Origin: Comamonadaceae bacterium 2FH
Lineage (GTDB): Bacteria > Pseudomonadota > Gammaproteobacteria > Burkholderiales > Burkholderiaceae_C
Direction of reading: 5' to 3'
Length of the DNA: 64,000 nt
Assembly (NCBI GenBank): GCA_005503335.1
Contig: SCMQ01000018.1
Location: 1-64,000 of the forward strand
In this document: positions 25,262 to 33,937 of the stretch, in pieces
How positions within the stretch are numbered: position 1 is the stretch's first letter
How the letters are laid out: each line of letters starts with the position of its first letter
The notes under the pieces: generated by a model
The model's input: only the letters and a program-made list of their open reading frames with translations
Database searches by the model: none
What the model was told of the DNA's origin: nothing
Made by a program: the position numbers and the translations under genes

Positions 25262-25271
25262 GGCCCGGCCG

Positions 25272-26675
25272 ATGAGCGAAACCCTTTGGCAACTGCCGGC
25301 CAGCGAGCTGCAGCGGCGCTACCGCGAGGGCTGCCTCTCGCCGGTGGCGGTCACGCAGGCCGTGTTGGCGCGCATGGACGCGGTGAACCCGCGCATCAAT
25401 GCCGTGGTGGCGCGGCGCGACGACGCGGTGCTGGCCGAGGCCAAGGCGTCGGCGCGGCGCCATGCCGAGGGCCGGCCGCTGTCGCTGCTGGACGGCGTGC
25501 CGCTCACGGTGAAGGACAGCCTGTACAGCGCCGACCTGCCGACCACCTGCGGCACGGCGGCGCTGCGCGAGCACGATCCCGGCCACGACGAGCTGGCCGC
25601 CGGCCGGGCGCGCGCCGGCGGCGCCCTGATCGTGGGCAAGACCAACGTGCCCGAGTTCGCCAACGACGGCTACACGGCCAACCCGCTGTTCGGCGTCACC
25701 GGCAACCCCTGGGCCCCGGATCTCACGCCTGGCGGCTCCAGCGGCGGCGCGGTGGCGGCCGTGGCAGCCGGCATGGGGCCGCTGGCGATCGCGCAGGACG
25801 GCGGCGGCTCGATCCGCCGCCCGGCCTCGCACACCGGGCTGGTGGGCCTCAAGCCCTCGCTCAGCGCCTGGCCGCGCGAGCACCAGCTGCCCGGCCTGCT
25901 GCTCGACTTCGACTGCATAGGCCCGGTGGCGCGCACGGTGGCCGACGCGCGCCTGCTGTTCCAGGCGCTGCGCGGCCCCTCCTGGGTCGACCGTTCCTCG
26001 ATGGCGGCGGCCTGGGCGGCGGCGCAGCCGCGGCGCACGGGTCCGCTGCGCGTGCTCTACGTCGAGCGCCTGAACGCAAACCCGCTGGACCCGCAGATCG
26101 CCCTCAGCTGCCTGCACGCCGCGCAGCAGCTGGCCAGGCTGGGCCACCGTGTCGAGCCTGGTGAACTGCCGCTGGACCTGCGCTTCATGATGGAGGCCTG
26201 GCCGCAGATCGGCCAGGTGGGCCTGGCCGCCATGTTCGACCAGCACCCCGACTGGGAAGCCCAGGCCAGCCCCAAGTACCGCGAGGCAGCCGAGGCCGGC
26301 CGCCGCGTCTCGGGCGCGCGCCTCTGGCAGATCATGGAAGCGGTGCGGCGCCTGCGCCGCGAAAGCGCCGCGCTGTTCGAGCGCGTCGACCTGATCGTGA
26401 TGCCCGCCGCCGCCGCGCTGCCCTGGGCGGCTCACGACGCCTATCCCACGGTGATCGATGGCCAGCCGGTCGGACCGCGCGGCCATGCCGCCTACACCGG
26501 CTGGGTCAACGCCGCCGGCCTGCCGGGGCTGGCGCTGCCGGCTGCGCCCTCGCGCGAGGGGCTGCCGATCGGCATCCAGATCATCGGCCCCTACGGCAGC
26601 GACGACGCGCTGCTGGACCTGGGCGAGGCCTACGAGGCGCAGGCACCCTGGGCCGTGCGCTGGCCAGCCCTGTGA
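25272..26675 (+). CDS. Amidase-signature family hydrolase
   Basis: 467 residues with the complete Ser-cisSer-Lys triad. The lysine is in LTVKDSLYS (about residue 79), the glycine/serine loop is TPGGSSGGAVAAVAAG, and the nucleophile region is DGGGSIRRPASHTGLVGLKP. Family members hydrolyse linear amides, allophanate or aryl amides; the sequence alone does not give the substrate. It lies 10 bases downstream of TRAP system 2 dctM and is followed by a terminator-like hairpin, so it is probably the last gene of that operon. Confidence 0.87.
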   Translation: MSETLWQLPASELQRRYREGCLSPVAVTQAVLARMDAVNPRINAVVARRDDAVLAEAKASARRHAEGRPLSLLDGVPLTVKDSLYSADLPTTCGTAALREHDPGHDELAAGRARAGGALIVGKTNVPEFANDGYTANPLFGVTGNPWAPDLTPGGSSGGAVAAVAAGMGPLAIAQDGGGSIRRPASHTGLVGLKPSLSAWPREHQLPGLLLDFDCIGPVARTVADARLLFQALRGPSWVDRSSMAAAWAAAQPRRTGPLRVLYVERLNANPLDPQIALSCLHAAQQLARLGHRVEPGELPLDLRFMMEAWPQIGQVGLAAMFDQHPDWEAQASPKYREAAEAGRRVSGARLWQIMEAVRRLRRESAALFERVDLIVMPAAAALPWAAHDAYPTVIDGQPVGPRGHAAYTGWVNAAGLPGLALPAAPSREGLPIGIQIIGPYGSDDALLDLGEAYEAQAPWAVRWPAL

Positions 26676-26688
26676 GCCGGGCCGGATC

Positions 26689-26717
26689 GGGCGCCGCGGC
26701 GCCCGTTCCCTTTCTCC
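26689..26717 (+). terminator. Terminator-like hairpin after the amidase gene
   Basis: GGGCGCC GC GGCGCCC (26689-26704) is followed on the plus strand by the pyrimidine-rich GTTCCCTTTCTCC. It lies between convergent amidase and hydratase genes. Confidence 0.5.
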
Positions 26718-26722
26718 TTGCC

Positions 26723-27493
26723 CTACAGCTGCACGCCGGCTTCGCCTATGCCGTCGAAGCGGGCCGTGACGAGGTCGCCGGCACGGGCCTCGAGGATGCC
26801 CACCCAGGTGCCGGTGGTGACCACGCTGCCTGCGGGCAGGGTCTGGCCCTCGCGCGTGGCGTGGCGCAGCCATTGCGGCAGCAGCCACGCCGGGTCGCCC
26901 AGCGAATGGCTGCCGCGGCGCACCACCTCGGGCTGGGTGCCGATCTGCACGCGGCAGATCTGCTGCGACCAGTCCCGCGGCGCATAAGGCAGCCAGTCGC
27001 CCAGCACCAGCGCGCCGTGCGACTGCAGGTCCGCCAGCTTGCACAGGGCCGGCGCATCCAGGCCCTGGGCCCAGCGCGAATCCACGATCTCGATAGCCAC
27101 CGTCATCGCGTCGACCAGCTGAGCCGCCGTCTCGGGCGTGAGCGCTGCGGCCTGCTCGCGGTCCACGGGCCGGGCCAGGCGCAGCGCGATCTCGGCCTCG
27201 ATGCCGCGCAGCCGGAACGGCCAGCGGCTGGCCTCGGCCGGGCTGCGCCACACGCCCGCGGTCGGCAGCGGCGCATGGGTCAGGACCGAATCGCGGCCCG
27301 GGCCGCCGGACTTCCAGTGCGGCGGCGCGTCGCCGCCGAACCAGCCCAACGCCTCGCCGCAGGCGCGCTGCACCGCGTACGCGGTCTCGGCATCGGGCAG
27401 CGATCCGGCCAGGCCTTCAGCGTCGGCGGCGGGGCCGTCGGCGCGCGCCTGCACAAGGGCCGAGACGAGGGCATCGAGGGAGGGCGTGGGCAT
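26723..27493 (-). CDS. 2-keto-4-pentenoate hydratase / FAH-superfamily protein
   Basis: 256 residues, close to MhpD-like hydratases and 4-oxalocrotonate decarboxylases. Motifs: DAETAYAVQRACGEALGW, the metal-ligand segment GIEAEIALRLARPV, then AIEIVDSRW and a late GDLVTARFDGIGEAGVQL. These enzymes hydrate 2-oxo-pent-4-enoates from meta-cleavage pathways; here the natural substrate is unknown. I prefer the ATG at 27493 (MPTPSLDALV) to that at 27544, which lacks a ribosome site. It is divergent from the PuuE-like gene by 87 bases, so the two may share regulation. Confidence 0.78.
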   Translation of the reverse strand: MPTPSLDALVSALVQARADGPAADAEGLAGSLPDAETAYAVQRACGEALGWFGGDAPPHWKSGGPGRDSVLTHAPLPTAGVWRSPAEASRWPFRLRGIEAEIALRLARPVDREQAAALTPETAAQLVDAMTVAIEIVDSRWAQGLDAPALCKLADLQSHGALVLGDWLPYAPRDWSQQICRVQIGTQPEVVRRGSHSLGDPAWLLPQWLRHATREGQTLPAGSVVTTGTWVGILEARAGDLVTARFDGIGEAGVQL

Positions 27494-27580
27494 GGAGGAA
27501 GGTCCTGTGTCTGTGGTTGAAACATTCGATTCTGGCCGCCCCATAGCGGGCGGAGAAGCTCATTTTGCTGGAGGACTGTC

Positions 27581-28492
27581 ATGACGTTCAGTTTGCCAAT
27601 CCATACCCGCCGCTTCGGCGACGGCCGCAGCCACCACGAGGGCCTGCGCTGGCCGGGCGGAGCCGGCCTGGCGGTCTCGTTCGTGCTCAACATCGAGGAG
27701 GGCGCCGAACTCTCGCTCTCGGCCGGCGACGAGCGCAACGAGGCTGTGCACGAGGTGCGGCACGAGATCCGGGGCGTGCCCGACTTCTGTATGGAAACCC
27801 ATTTCGAATACGGGCCGCGGGCCGGCTACCGCCGCGTGGTGCAGCGCTTTGCCGACCTGGGCTGGCCGCTGACGCTCAACTGCTGCGGGCGCGCGCTCGA
27901 GGCCACGCCCTGGGTCGCCGACGATGCGCGCAGGCACGGCTTCGAGATCTGCGCGCACGGCTGGCGCTGGGAGTCGCCTGCCGGCATGGACGAGGCCACC
28001 GAGCGCGCCCAGATCGCGCGCACCGTCGCGACCATAGAGCGCCTGTGGGGCCGACCGCCGGTGGGCTGGCACAGCAAGTCCTCGCGCTCGGTCCACACGC
28101 GCAGCCTGCAACAGGAGCATGGCGGCTTCCTCTACGACAGCGACGACTACGGCGGCGACCTGCCCTACTGCCTGCCGCGCGCCGACGGGGGGCAGCATGT
28201 GGTGCTGCCCTATGCCTTCGACACCAACGACATGCGCTTCTTCGATCAGCCCGCCTTCGTGCGCGGCGCCGATTTCGCCGCCTACGTGGGCGACGCCATC
28301 GATCAGCTGCTGGTCGAATCCGAGCAGGCGCCGCGCATGCTGACCATAGGCCTGCACACGCGCATCATCGGCCGGCCCGCGCGCATCGGTGGTCTCGATG
28401 CGGTGCTGGCCCGGCTGCGCGGCCTGGGGCAGCGGGTCTGGATCGCGCGGCGCGAGGACATCGCGCGCCACTGGCTGGCGCTGACGGGCTGA
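27581..28492 (+). CDS. PuuE-like polysaccharide-deacetylase-family protein
   Basis: 303 residues, a paralogue of PuuE at 9536-10480. Shared landmarks are a NIEEG segment (NYEEGG in PuuE), CAHGWRWES (CHGWRWIHY), GWHSKSSRSVHTRSL (GWYTGRDSPNTRRL), YDSDDYGGDLPY, and YAFDTNDMRFF. The N terminus lacks the PuuE GYGRNPPHARWPG segment and has HTRRFGDGRSHHEGLRWPGG instead. It may hydrolyse another cyclic ureide or amide rather than allantoin. Divergent from the hydratase gene; upstream of an enol-lactonase gene by 81 bases. Confidence 0.78.
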   Translation: MTFSLPIHTRRFGDGRSHHEGLRWPGGAGLAVSFVLNIEEGAELSLSAGDERNEAVHEVRHEIRGVPDFCMETHFEYGPRAGYRRVVQRFADLGWPLTLNCCGRALEATPWVADDARRHGFEICAHGWRWESPAGMDEATERAQIARTVATIERLWGRPPVGWHSKSSRSVHTRSLQQEHGGFLYDSDDYGGDLPYCLPRADGGQHVVLPYAFDTNDMRFFDQPAFVRGADFAAYVGDAIDQLLVESEQAPRMLTIGLHTRIIGRPARIGGLDAVLARLRGLGQRVWIARREDIARHWLALTG

Positions 28493-28573
28493 GAACCATT
28501 TCTTTCATGCGGTACTGGAGCCGGAGCGGCGCGGGCACAATATCGCCCGTTTCTTACTTCCAGGAACCCCTCC

Positions 28574-29338
28574 ATGCCGCAATTGCATTTCGTTCGCCAA
28601 GGCCAAGGCCCGCTCGTTGTACTCAGCCATGCCCTCGGCTGTGACCTGAGCATGTGGGACGGCCTCGCCGCCGTCCTGCAGGACCGCTATACCGTGCTGC
28701 GCTACGACCACCGCGGCCACGGCCGCTCGCCATCCAATGACGCCCCCTTCACGATCGCGGACTTGGCCGATGATGCCGCCGCGCTGATCCGCGCCCAAGC
28801 GACGGAGCCGGTGCATTTCGTCGGCCTGTCATTGGGCGGCATGACCGCGCAGGCGCTCGGCGCGCGCCATCCGCAACTGGTGCGCAGCCTGACCATCGCC
28901 AACTCGGCCAGCCACTACGACGCGGCTGCCCGCACCTTGTGGCAGGCACGCATCGACACCGTGCAGACGCTGGGCATGGCCGCGATCTCCGAGGGCGCGA
29001 TGCAGCGGTGGTTCACGCCCGAGTTCCGCGATGTCCAGGGCCGGGCCCAGGTGGCGGCTTTGCGCACGGTGCTGGAGGCCACCGCGCCGCAGCCCTACGC
29101 CGCCGCCTGCGCAGCGGTCGCGCAAATCGCGCTCGACGCCGACAACGCCCGCATCGGCACGCCGGCGCTCGTGATCGCCGGCAGCCGCGACGAGGCTACC
29201 CCGCCCGAGATGTCCGAGACCATCGCCCAGGCGATCCCGAACGCCCGGCTGCGGAGCCTGGACGCCGCCCACCTGAGCGCGGTGGAGCAGCCTGAAGCCT
29301 TCGCCCGCCTGCTCACCGAGTTCTGGGCCACGCTGTAG
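28574..29338 (+). CDS. Alpha/beta hydrolase, 3-oxoadipate enol-lactonase-like
   Basis: 254 residues, the length of PcaD/CatD. The nucleophile serine is in GLSLGGMTAQALG (about residue 90), the acid Asp in AGSRDEATPP, and the His in DAAHLSAVEQP. RWFTPEFRD in the cap and the IANSASHYD block resemble PcaD. These enzymes hydrolyse 3-oxoadipate enol-lactone to 3-oxoadipate, the step after muconolactone isomerase, which is encoded at 31562. The LysR gene is convergent with it, so it is not in the catB-catC transcript. Confidence 0.8.
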   Translation: MPQLHFVRQGQGPLVVLSHALGCDLSMWDGLAAVLQDRYTVLRYDHRGHGRSPSNDAPFTIADLADDAAALIRAQATEPVHFVGLSLGGMTAQALGARHPQLVRSLTIANSASHYDAAARTLWQARIDTVQTLGMAAISEGAMQRWFTPEFRDVQGRAQVAALRTVLEATAPQPYAAACAAVAQIALDADNARIGTPALVIAGSRDEATPPEMSETIAQAIPNARLRSLDAAHLSAVEQPEAFARLLTEFWATL

Positions 29339-29361
29339 GACAGAAGGAAGGCGTGTCGCGC

Positions 29362-30240
29362 TCAGCGCAGCGGCGTGGCGCGCAGCAAGGCGGCGAACTC
29401 GCGCGCAGCGGCGCTGCGTGAGGCGCCGCGCCGCCACAGCAGGCCGGCATGCCGCACCATCTGCGGCGCGGTCAGGGCGATCGCCCGCAAGTCCGGCGCC
29501 TGCCGCGCCGCGCGTTCGGGCACGATGCTGGCCAGGTCGCCGCAGCGGCACACGCCGAGCAGCGCCTCCACCGACTCCATCTCCACCCTCACCCAGGGCG
29601 CCACGCCGGCCTGGCGCAGGCTGTCGTCGATCAGGCGCCGGGTGGCGAAATTGCGCGACAGCAGCGCCAGCGGCACGCCCGCCAGCTGGCGCAGTGGCAG
29701 GCTGCGCCGGCCCGCCAGCGCATGCGGCGGACCCACCACCAACAGCATGCGCTCGTCGAACAGCGGCTCGGTTTCTATCTCCTCGTGCGCGGCCGGATGG
29801 AAGGCGATGCCCAGGTCGAGTTCACCGCGCAGCAGCTGCTCCTCGATCGGGCCGGCACGCAGGTCGCGCACCTCGACCGTCACCTTGGGATAACGCTGGC
29901 TGAACGCCGCAACCGTCGCCGGCACCACGGTGTTCAGGAAGGTGGGGAACGCGCCCACGGTCAGCTTGCCGGCCTGCAGGCCACTCAAGTCGGCTAGCGC
30001 CATGCGCCCGGCCTCGATTTCCTTCAGCGCCCGCATCGCATGCACGCGGAACTCGGCGCCCGCCTGGGACAGCTTCAGGCCCCGCCCCAAGCGGTGGAAC
30101 AGCGGCACGCCCAGTTCGTCCTCCAGCTGACGCAGCCCATGCGACAGCGTGGACTGCGTCACGAACAGGTTCTGCGCGGACTGCGTCAGATGCTCGGTAG
30201 CGGCCAAGTCAAGAAAGTAGCGCAGTTGGCGGATTTCCAT
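29362..30240 (-). CDS. LysR-family regulator (CatR/CbnR-like)
   Basis: 292 residues. N-terminal winged HTH MEIRQLRYFLDLAATEHLTQSAQNLFVTQSTLSHGLRQLE, then a periplasmic-binding-like effector domain. It is divergent from the cycloisomerase gene, the classic arrangement of muconate-responsive LysR regulators. A 9-bp inverted repeat with a T-N11-A core lies in the shared intergenic region. Confidence 0.85.
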   Translation of the reverse strand: MEIRQLRYFLDLAATEHLTQSAQNLFVTQSTLSHGLRQLEDELGVPLFHRLGRGLKLSQAGAEFRVHAMRALKEIEAGRMALADLSGLQAGKLTVGAFPTFLNTVVPATVAAFSQRYPKVTVEVRDLRAGPIEEQLLRGELDLGIAFHPAAHEEIETEPLFDERMLLVVGPPHALAGRRSLPLRQLAGVPLALLSRNFATRRLIDDSLRQAGVAPWVRVEMESVEALLGVCRCGDLASIVPERAARQAPDLRAIALTAPQMVRHAGLLWRRGASRSAAAREFAALLRATPLR

Positions 30241-30258
30241 GCGCCGATCCTAGCGCTT

Positions 30259-30279
30259 TCATTCGATGTCATCGAATGA
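30259..30279. promoter_or_regulatory. LysR box between the regulator and cycloisomerase genes
   Basis: TCATTCGAT / ATCGAATGA, perfect 9-bp arms around GTC, 18 bases upstream of the LysR ATG. It has the T-N11-A shape of LysR recognition sites. Confidence 0.65.
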
Positions 30280-30365
30280 TTTCTGGGAAATAAATCATTG
30301 GAAAAGCGTCGCCACCCAGCTTACGCTTGGCGCCTCTTTCACTCGCACGCACCGAGGCCAAGCCC

Positions 30366-31550
30366 ATGACGGGTCGTTTTTCCATCGAGCGCATCGAAGC
30401 GCGCATTCTGGACATCCCCACCATCCGTCCGCACAAGCTGTCGTTCGGCACCATCAACCACCAAAGCCCCGTCATTGTGCAGCTCTGGCTTGCGGACGGC
30501 GCCACCGGCTTCGGCGAGGCAGCCACCATCGGCGGTCCGTCGTGGAACGAGGAGTCGCCCGAGAGCATCCTGCACGCCGTCAACGCCTACCTGGCACCGG
30601 TGCTGCTGGGCCAGGACGGCGGCGGCTTCGGTGCCGCACTGGCGCGCATGGATGCCGCCTGCAAGGGCAACGCCTTCGCCAAGAGCGCGGTGGAAATGGC
30701 GCTGATCGATGCCGTGGCCCGCAGTCTGAACCTGCCGGCCTGGCAGCTGCTCGGCGGCAAGCGCCACCAGAGCCTGCCCCTGGCCTGGACCCTGGCCAGC
30801 GGCGACGTGGGGCGTGACCTGGAGGAGGCCCAATTGCGCCTGGAGCAGCGGCGCCACCGCATCTTCAAGATGAAAATCGGCGCACGCACGCCCGAGCAGG
30901 ACGTGGCGCATGTCGCCCAGATCGCGCGCGGCCTCGCGGGCCGCGCCACGCTGACGGTCGACGTGAACCAGGCCTGGGACGGCCCAACCGCGCGCCGCTA
31001 CCTGCCACAACTCATCGACGCCGGCGTCTCCCTGATCGAGCAGCCGGTGGCCAAGTGGAACGTGGAGGCGCTCAAGACCCTGAGTGCCACGCTGGGCGAC
31101 CGCGCCAGCATCATGGCCGACGAGACCGTGTGCACGCTGCAGGACGCGATGGCGCTGACCCGCGCCCAGGCCAGCCATGTGTTCTCGCTCAAGGTGGCCA
31201 AGCACGGCGGCCTGCTGCGCACGCGCCAGGTGGCGGCGGTCGCCGAGGCGGCCGACATCGGCTGGTACGGCGGAACCATGCTCGAAACCTCGATCGGCAG
31301 CGCCGCATCGGCGCATGTGTTCTCGACCTTGGGCCCGCAGCACCACGGCTGCGAGTTGTTCGGCCCCCAGCTTCTGGTGGACGACATCGTCACCGAGCGC
31401 ATGCCGATCCGGGACTTCGAACTGCAGCTGCCCGACGGCCCCGGCTTCGGTGTGGAGGTGGACCGGGCCCAGCTGGAGCGATTCGACCGCGCCCGCGCCG
31501 GCCTCACGCCCGTGCACATCGACTTCGGCCAACGCGCCGGCACTCCTTGA
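30366..31550 (+). CDS. Muconate cycloisomerase family enzyme
   Basis: 394-residue enolase-superfamily enzyme that converts cis,cis-muconate to muconolactone. The complete catalytic set is visible: Lys168 and Lys170 in FKMKIGAR, metal ligands Asp199 (VDVNQAW), Glu225 (IEQPV) and Asp252 (ADETV), Lys276 (SLKVAKHGG), and Glu307 (GTMLETSIG). The N-terminal capping domain includes RPHKLSFGTI. The ATG at 30366 follows the upstream frame start at 30327 and matches family N termini. The next gene is muconolactone isomerase, 11 bases on. Chloromuconate or a substituted muconate is an alternative substrate. Confidence 0.9.
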   Translation: MTGRFSIERIEARILDIPTIRPHKLSFGTINHQSPVIVQLWLADGATGFGEAATIGGPSWNEESPESILHAVNAYLAPVLLGQDGGGFGAALARMDAACKGNAFAKSAVEMALIDAVARSLNLPAWQLLGGKRHQSLPLAWTLASGDVGRDLEEAQLRLEQRRHRIFKMKIGARTPEQDVAHVAQIARGLAGRATLTVDVNQAWDGPTARRYLPQLIDAGVSLIEQPVAKWNVEALKTLSATLGDRASIMADETVCTLQDAMALTRAQASHVFSLKVAKHGGLLRTRQVAAVAEAADIGWYGGTMLETSIGSAASAHVFSTLGPQHHGCELFGPQLLVDDIVTERMPIRDFELQLPDGPGFGVEVDRAQLERFDRARAGLTPVHIDFGQRAGTP

Positions 31551-31561
31551 GGAGCAAGACC

Positions 31562-31840
31562 ATGCTGTTTTTGGTTCGCATGGATGTGAACATCCCCCAT
31601 GACCTGCCCGAGGCGCAGGCCAATGAGATCAAGGCGCGCGAGAAGGCCTACGCGCAGGAGCTGCAGCGCGACGGCCGCTGGCGTCACCTGTGGCGCGTGG
31701 TCGGCGAATACGCCAACTACAGCGTGTTCGACGTCGCCTCCAACGACGAGCTGCACGCCCTGCTGTCGCAGCTGCCGCTGTTCCCCTACATGAAGATCCA
31801 CGTCACCCCGCTGGCGCAGCACCCCTCCGCCATCGCCTGA
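31562..31840 (+). CDS. catC: Muconolactone delta-isomerase
   Basis: 92 residues, the exact size range of CatC. It moves the double bond of muconolactone to give 3-oxoadipate enol-lactone, acting as a ferredoxin-like decamer. Recognisable segments are MLFLVRMDVNIPHDLP, REKAYAQELQRDGRW, LWRVVGEYANYSVFD and LPLFPYMKIHVTPLAQHPS. The open frame is much longer upstream, but ATG at 31562 preceded by GGAG defines the real start. Confidence 0.92.
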   Translation: MLFLVRMDVNIPHDLPEAQANEIKAREKAYAQELQRDGRWRHLWRVVGEYANYSVFDVASNDELHALLSQLPLFPYMKIHVTPLAQHPSAIA

Positions 31841-31866
31841 GCCCCCTCACCCCTGGAGACAAGACC

Positions 31867-32844
31867 ATGACCCTGAAACTGTGGGCGGCGCTGGCCGCCG
31901 GCTTGACCCTGAACACCGCCGTCCTGGCGCAAGCACCCGCCATCGACTGGCCCGCCAAGCCCATCCGCTGGGTGGTGCCCTTCCCGCCCGGCGGCGCGAT
32001 GGATGCCATCGCCCGCACCCTGGGCGAGAAGGCCGGCAAGACCCTGGGCCAGCCTCTCGTGATAGAGAACAAGCCGGGCGCCGGCGGCAACATCGGCGCC
32101 GAGCTGGTGGCCAAGGCACCCGCCGACGGCTACACGATCATGATCGCCTCGATCGGAATGGCCACCAACAAGCCGCTCTATGGCAAGCTCAACTACGACC
32201 CGATCAAGGACTTCGCGCCGGTGAGCCTGCTGGCCGTGGTGCCCAACGTGCTGGTCACCAACGCCACGCAGCCGAACGTGAAGACCGTGGCCGACGTGAT
32301 CGACGCCGCGCGCAAGGCGCCGGGGAAGCTGACCTACGCCTCGGCGGGCAACGGCACCTCGATCCACCTGGCCGGCGAGATGTTCACCTCGCTGACCCAG
32401 ACCGACATGCTGCACGTGCCCTACAAGGGCAGCGGCCCGGCCGTGGCCGACCTGCTCGGCGGCCAGGTCAACTACATGTTCGACAGCATCACCTCGGCGC
32501 GTCCGCACCTGCAGTCGGGCAAGCTGCGGGCCCTGGCCGTGACCACCGCCAAGCGTTCGCGCACCCTGCCCCAGGTGCCGACCCTGGCCGAGGCCGGCGT
32601 GGCGGGGTACGACGTCGCACCCTGGTTCGCCGTGTTCTCCCCGGCCGGTACGCCCAAACCCGTCATCGCCAAGCTGCATGCGGCTTTGACCGAGGCCATG
32701 AAGCAGCCTGACGTGGCGGCACGCTTCGAGACCATCGGCGCCGAGCCGGTCGGATCCAGCCCGGACGAACTGGCGGCCCACCTGACGCGCGAATCGGCCC
32801 GCTGGAGCAAGCTGATCGCCGAACGCGGCATCAAGCTCGACTGA
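31867..32844 (+). CDS. Bug/TctC-family periplasmic binding protein
   Basis: 325 residues, signal peptide cleaved near AVLAQ. Signatures: IRWVVPFPPGGAMDAIARTL, VIENKPGAGGNIGAELVA, LHVPYKGSGPAVADLLGGQV. It lies 26 bases after catC and is probably in the catB-catC operon, so the bound ligand may be an aromatic acid or muconate (inference). No membrane partners are adjacent. Confidence 0.88.
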   Translation: MTLKLWAALAAGLTLNTAVLAQAPAIDWPAKPIRWVVPFPPGGAMDAIARTLGEKAGKTLGQPLVIENKPGAGGNIGAELVAKAPADGYTIMIASIGMATNKPLYGKLNYDPIKDFAPVSLLAVVPNVLVTNATQPNVKTVADVIDAARKAPGKLTYASAGNGTSIHLAGEMFTSLTQTDMLHVPYKGSGPAVADLLGGQVNYMFDSITSARPHLQSGKLRALAVTTAKRSRTLPQVPTLAEAGVAGYDVAPWFAVFSPAGTPKPVIAKLHAALTEAMKQPDVAARFETIGAEPVGSSPDELAAHLTRESARWSKLIAERGIKLD

Positions 32845-32872
32845 TATTTACAACATCCCCTTTCCTCGTACC

Positions 32873-33847
32873 ATGCACAAACTCTTCAAGCTCATTCTGG
32901 CCCTCGGGGCCGCCGCCGCCGCCCACGGGGCCGCCGCCCAGGTCTTCCCGGCCAAGCCGGTCACGATCGTCGTACCCTACGCGGCGGGCGGCCCGGTCGA
33001 CAACCTGGCGCGGGCCCTGAGCACCCGCCTGAACAAGGAATGGGGCCAGCCGGTGCTGGTGCTCAACAAATCCGGCGCCAATGAAATCATCGGGGCCGAG
33101 TTCGTCGCCAAGAGCCCGGCGGACGGGTACACCCTGTTCGCCGCCACCGAAGCGGCGCTGACCATGAACCCGCACCTGTACCGGAAACTGCCCTACAACC
33201 CGGAAAAAGAATTCACCCCGGTCTCGCGCCTGATCAGCGTGCCGATGGTCTTCTTCGTGCCCCGTAGCTCGAAGGCCAACACTCTGAAGGACTTCGTGCA
33301 ACTGGCGCGCCAGGCCAAGGACAAACCGATGAGCTACGGCTCTTCCGGCGCGGGCGGGATCGTGCACCTGCCGCTGGCGATGTTCGCCAAGCAGGAGGGA
33401 CTGGAGCTGGTGCATGTCCCCTACAAGGGTGCCGCCCCGCTGATCCCCGAGGTGATCTCCGGACAGGTGGACGCTGCGGTGCTCGGCGTGTCGGTCATCG
33501 AGCAGCACGTCAGGGCCGGCAAGCTCAAGGCACTGGCGATCTCGGCGGATCGGCGCAGCGTCGCGCTGCCCGATGTGCCGACGTTCAAGGAAGCCGGGGT
33601 GCAAGAGATCGATGCCGTGTTCAACATCGGCCTCGTGGCGCCTGCCGGCACCCCGGCCACGGTGGTCGAGCAGATTGCCCGCGACGTGCGGCGCGTCCTG
33701 TTGGCCCCCGACTTCCGCAAGACGCAGATCGACGCCTACTCCTACGTCGCGGTGGGATCGACCCCGGCCGAATACCGGGACTTCCTGCGGCGCGACTCCC
33801 AGCTGCAGGCCGAGCGCGTGAAGACATCCGGGGCCACACTGGACTGA
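32873..33847 (+). CDS. Bug/TctC-family periplasmic binding protein
   Basis: 324 residues, signal peptide cleaved near GAAAQ. VTIVVPYAAGGPVDNLARAL replaces the usual PFPPGG, with VLNKSGANEIIGAEFVA and VHVPYKGAAPLIPEVISGQV downstream. It is the second Bug gene in tandem, 28 bases after the first, with clearly divergent sequence, so the pair is not a recent duplication. It is the last intact gene before the pseudogene/repeat region. Confidence 0.87.
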   Translation: MHKLFKLILALGAAAAAHGAAAQVFPAKPVTIVVPYAAGGPVDNLARALSTRLNKEWGQPVLVLNKSGANEIIGAEFVAKSPADGYTLFAATEAALTMNPHLYRKLPYNPEKEFTPVSRLISVPMVFFVPRSSKANTLKDFVQLARQAKDKPMSYGSSGAGGIVHLPLAMFAKQEGLELVHVPYKGAAPLIPEVISGQVDAAVLGVSVIEQHVRAGKLKALAISADRRSVALPDVPTFKEAGVQEIDAVFNIGLVAPAGTPATVVEQIARDVRRVLLAPDFRKTQIDAYSYVAVGSTPAEYRDFLRRDSQLQAERVKTSGATLD

Positions 33848-33867
33848 ACCTCGCGCCCAGGCCGTGC

Positions 33868-33934
33868 AGCGCAGCGGAGTCGGTGCGAAGCGCCGACCGC
33901 GACGGCATGAACCCCTGCTGGGTACCGCCTGCAG
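33868..33934. repeat. Partial copy of repeat unit A
   Basis: On the minus strand this matches the start of unit A at 5781-5840: AGGCGGT(A/G)CCC(A/G)GC, a GGGG stretch, TCAT(G/A)CCGT, GCGGTCGGC, then CGACT(C/G)CGCTGC. Only one end of the element is present. It abuts the deaminase remnant at its 3' side. Confidence 0.65.
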
Positions 33935-33937
33935 CGG

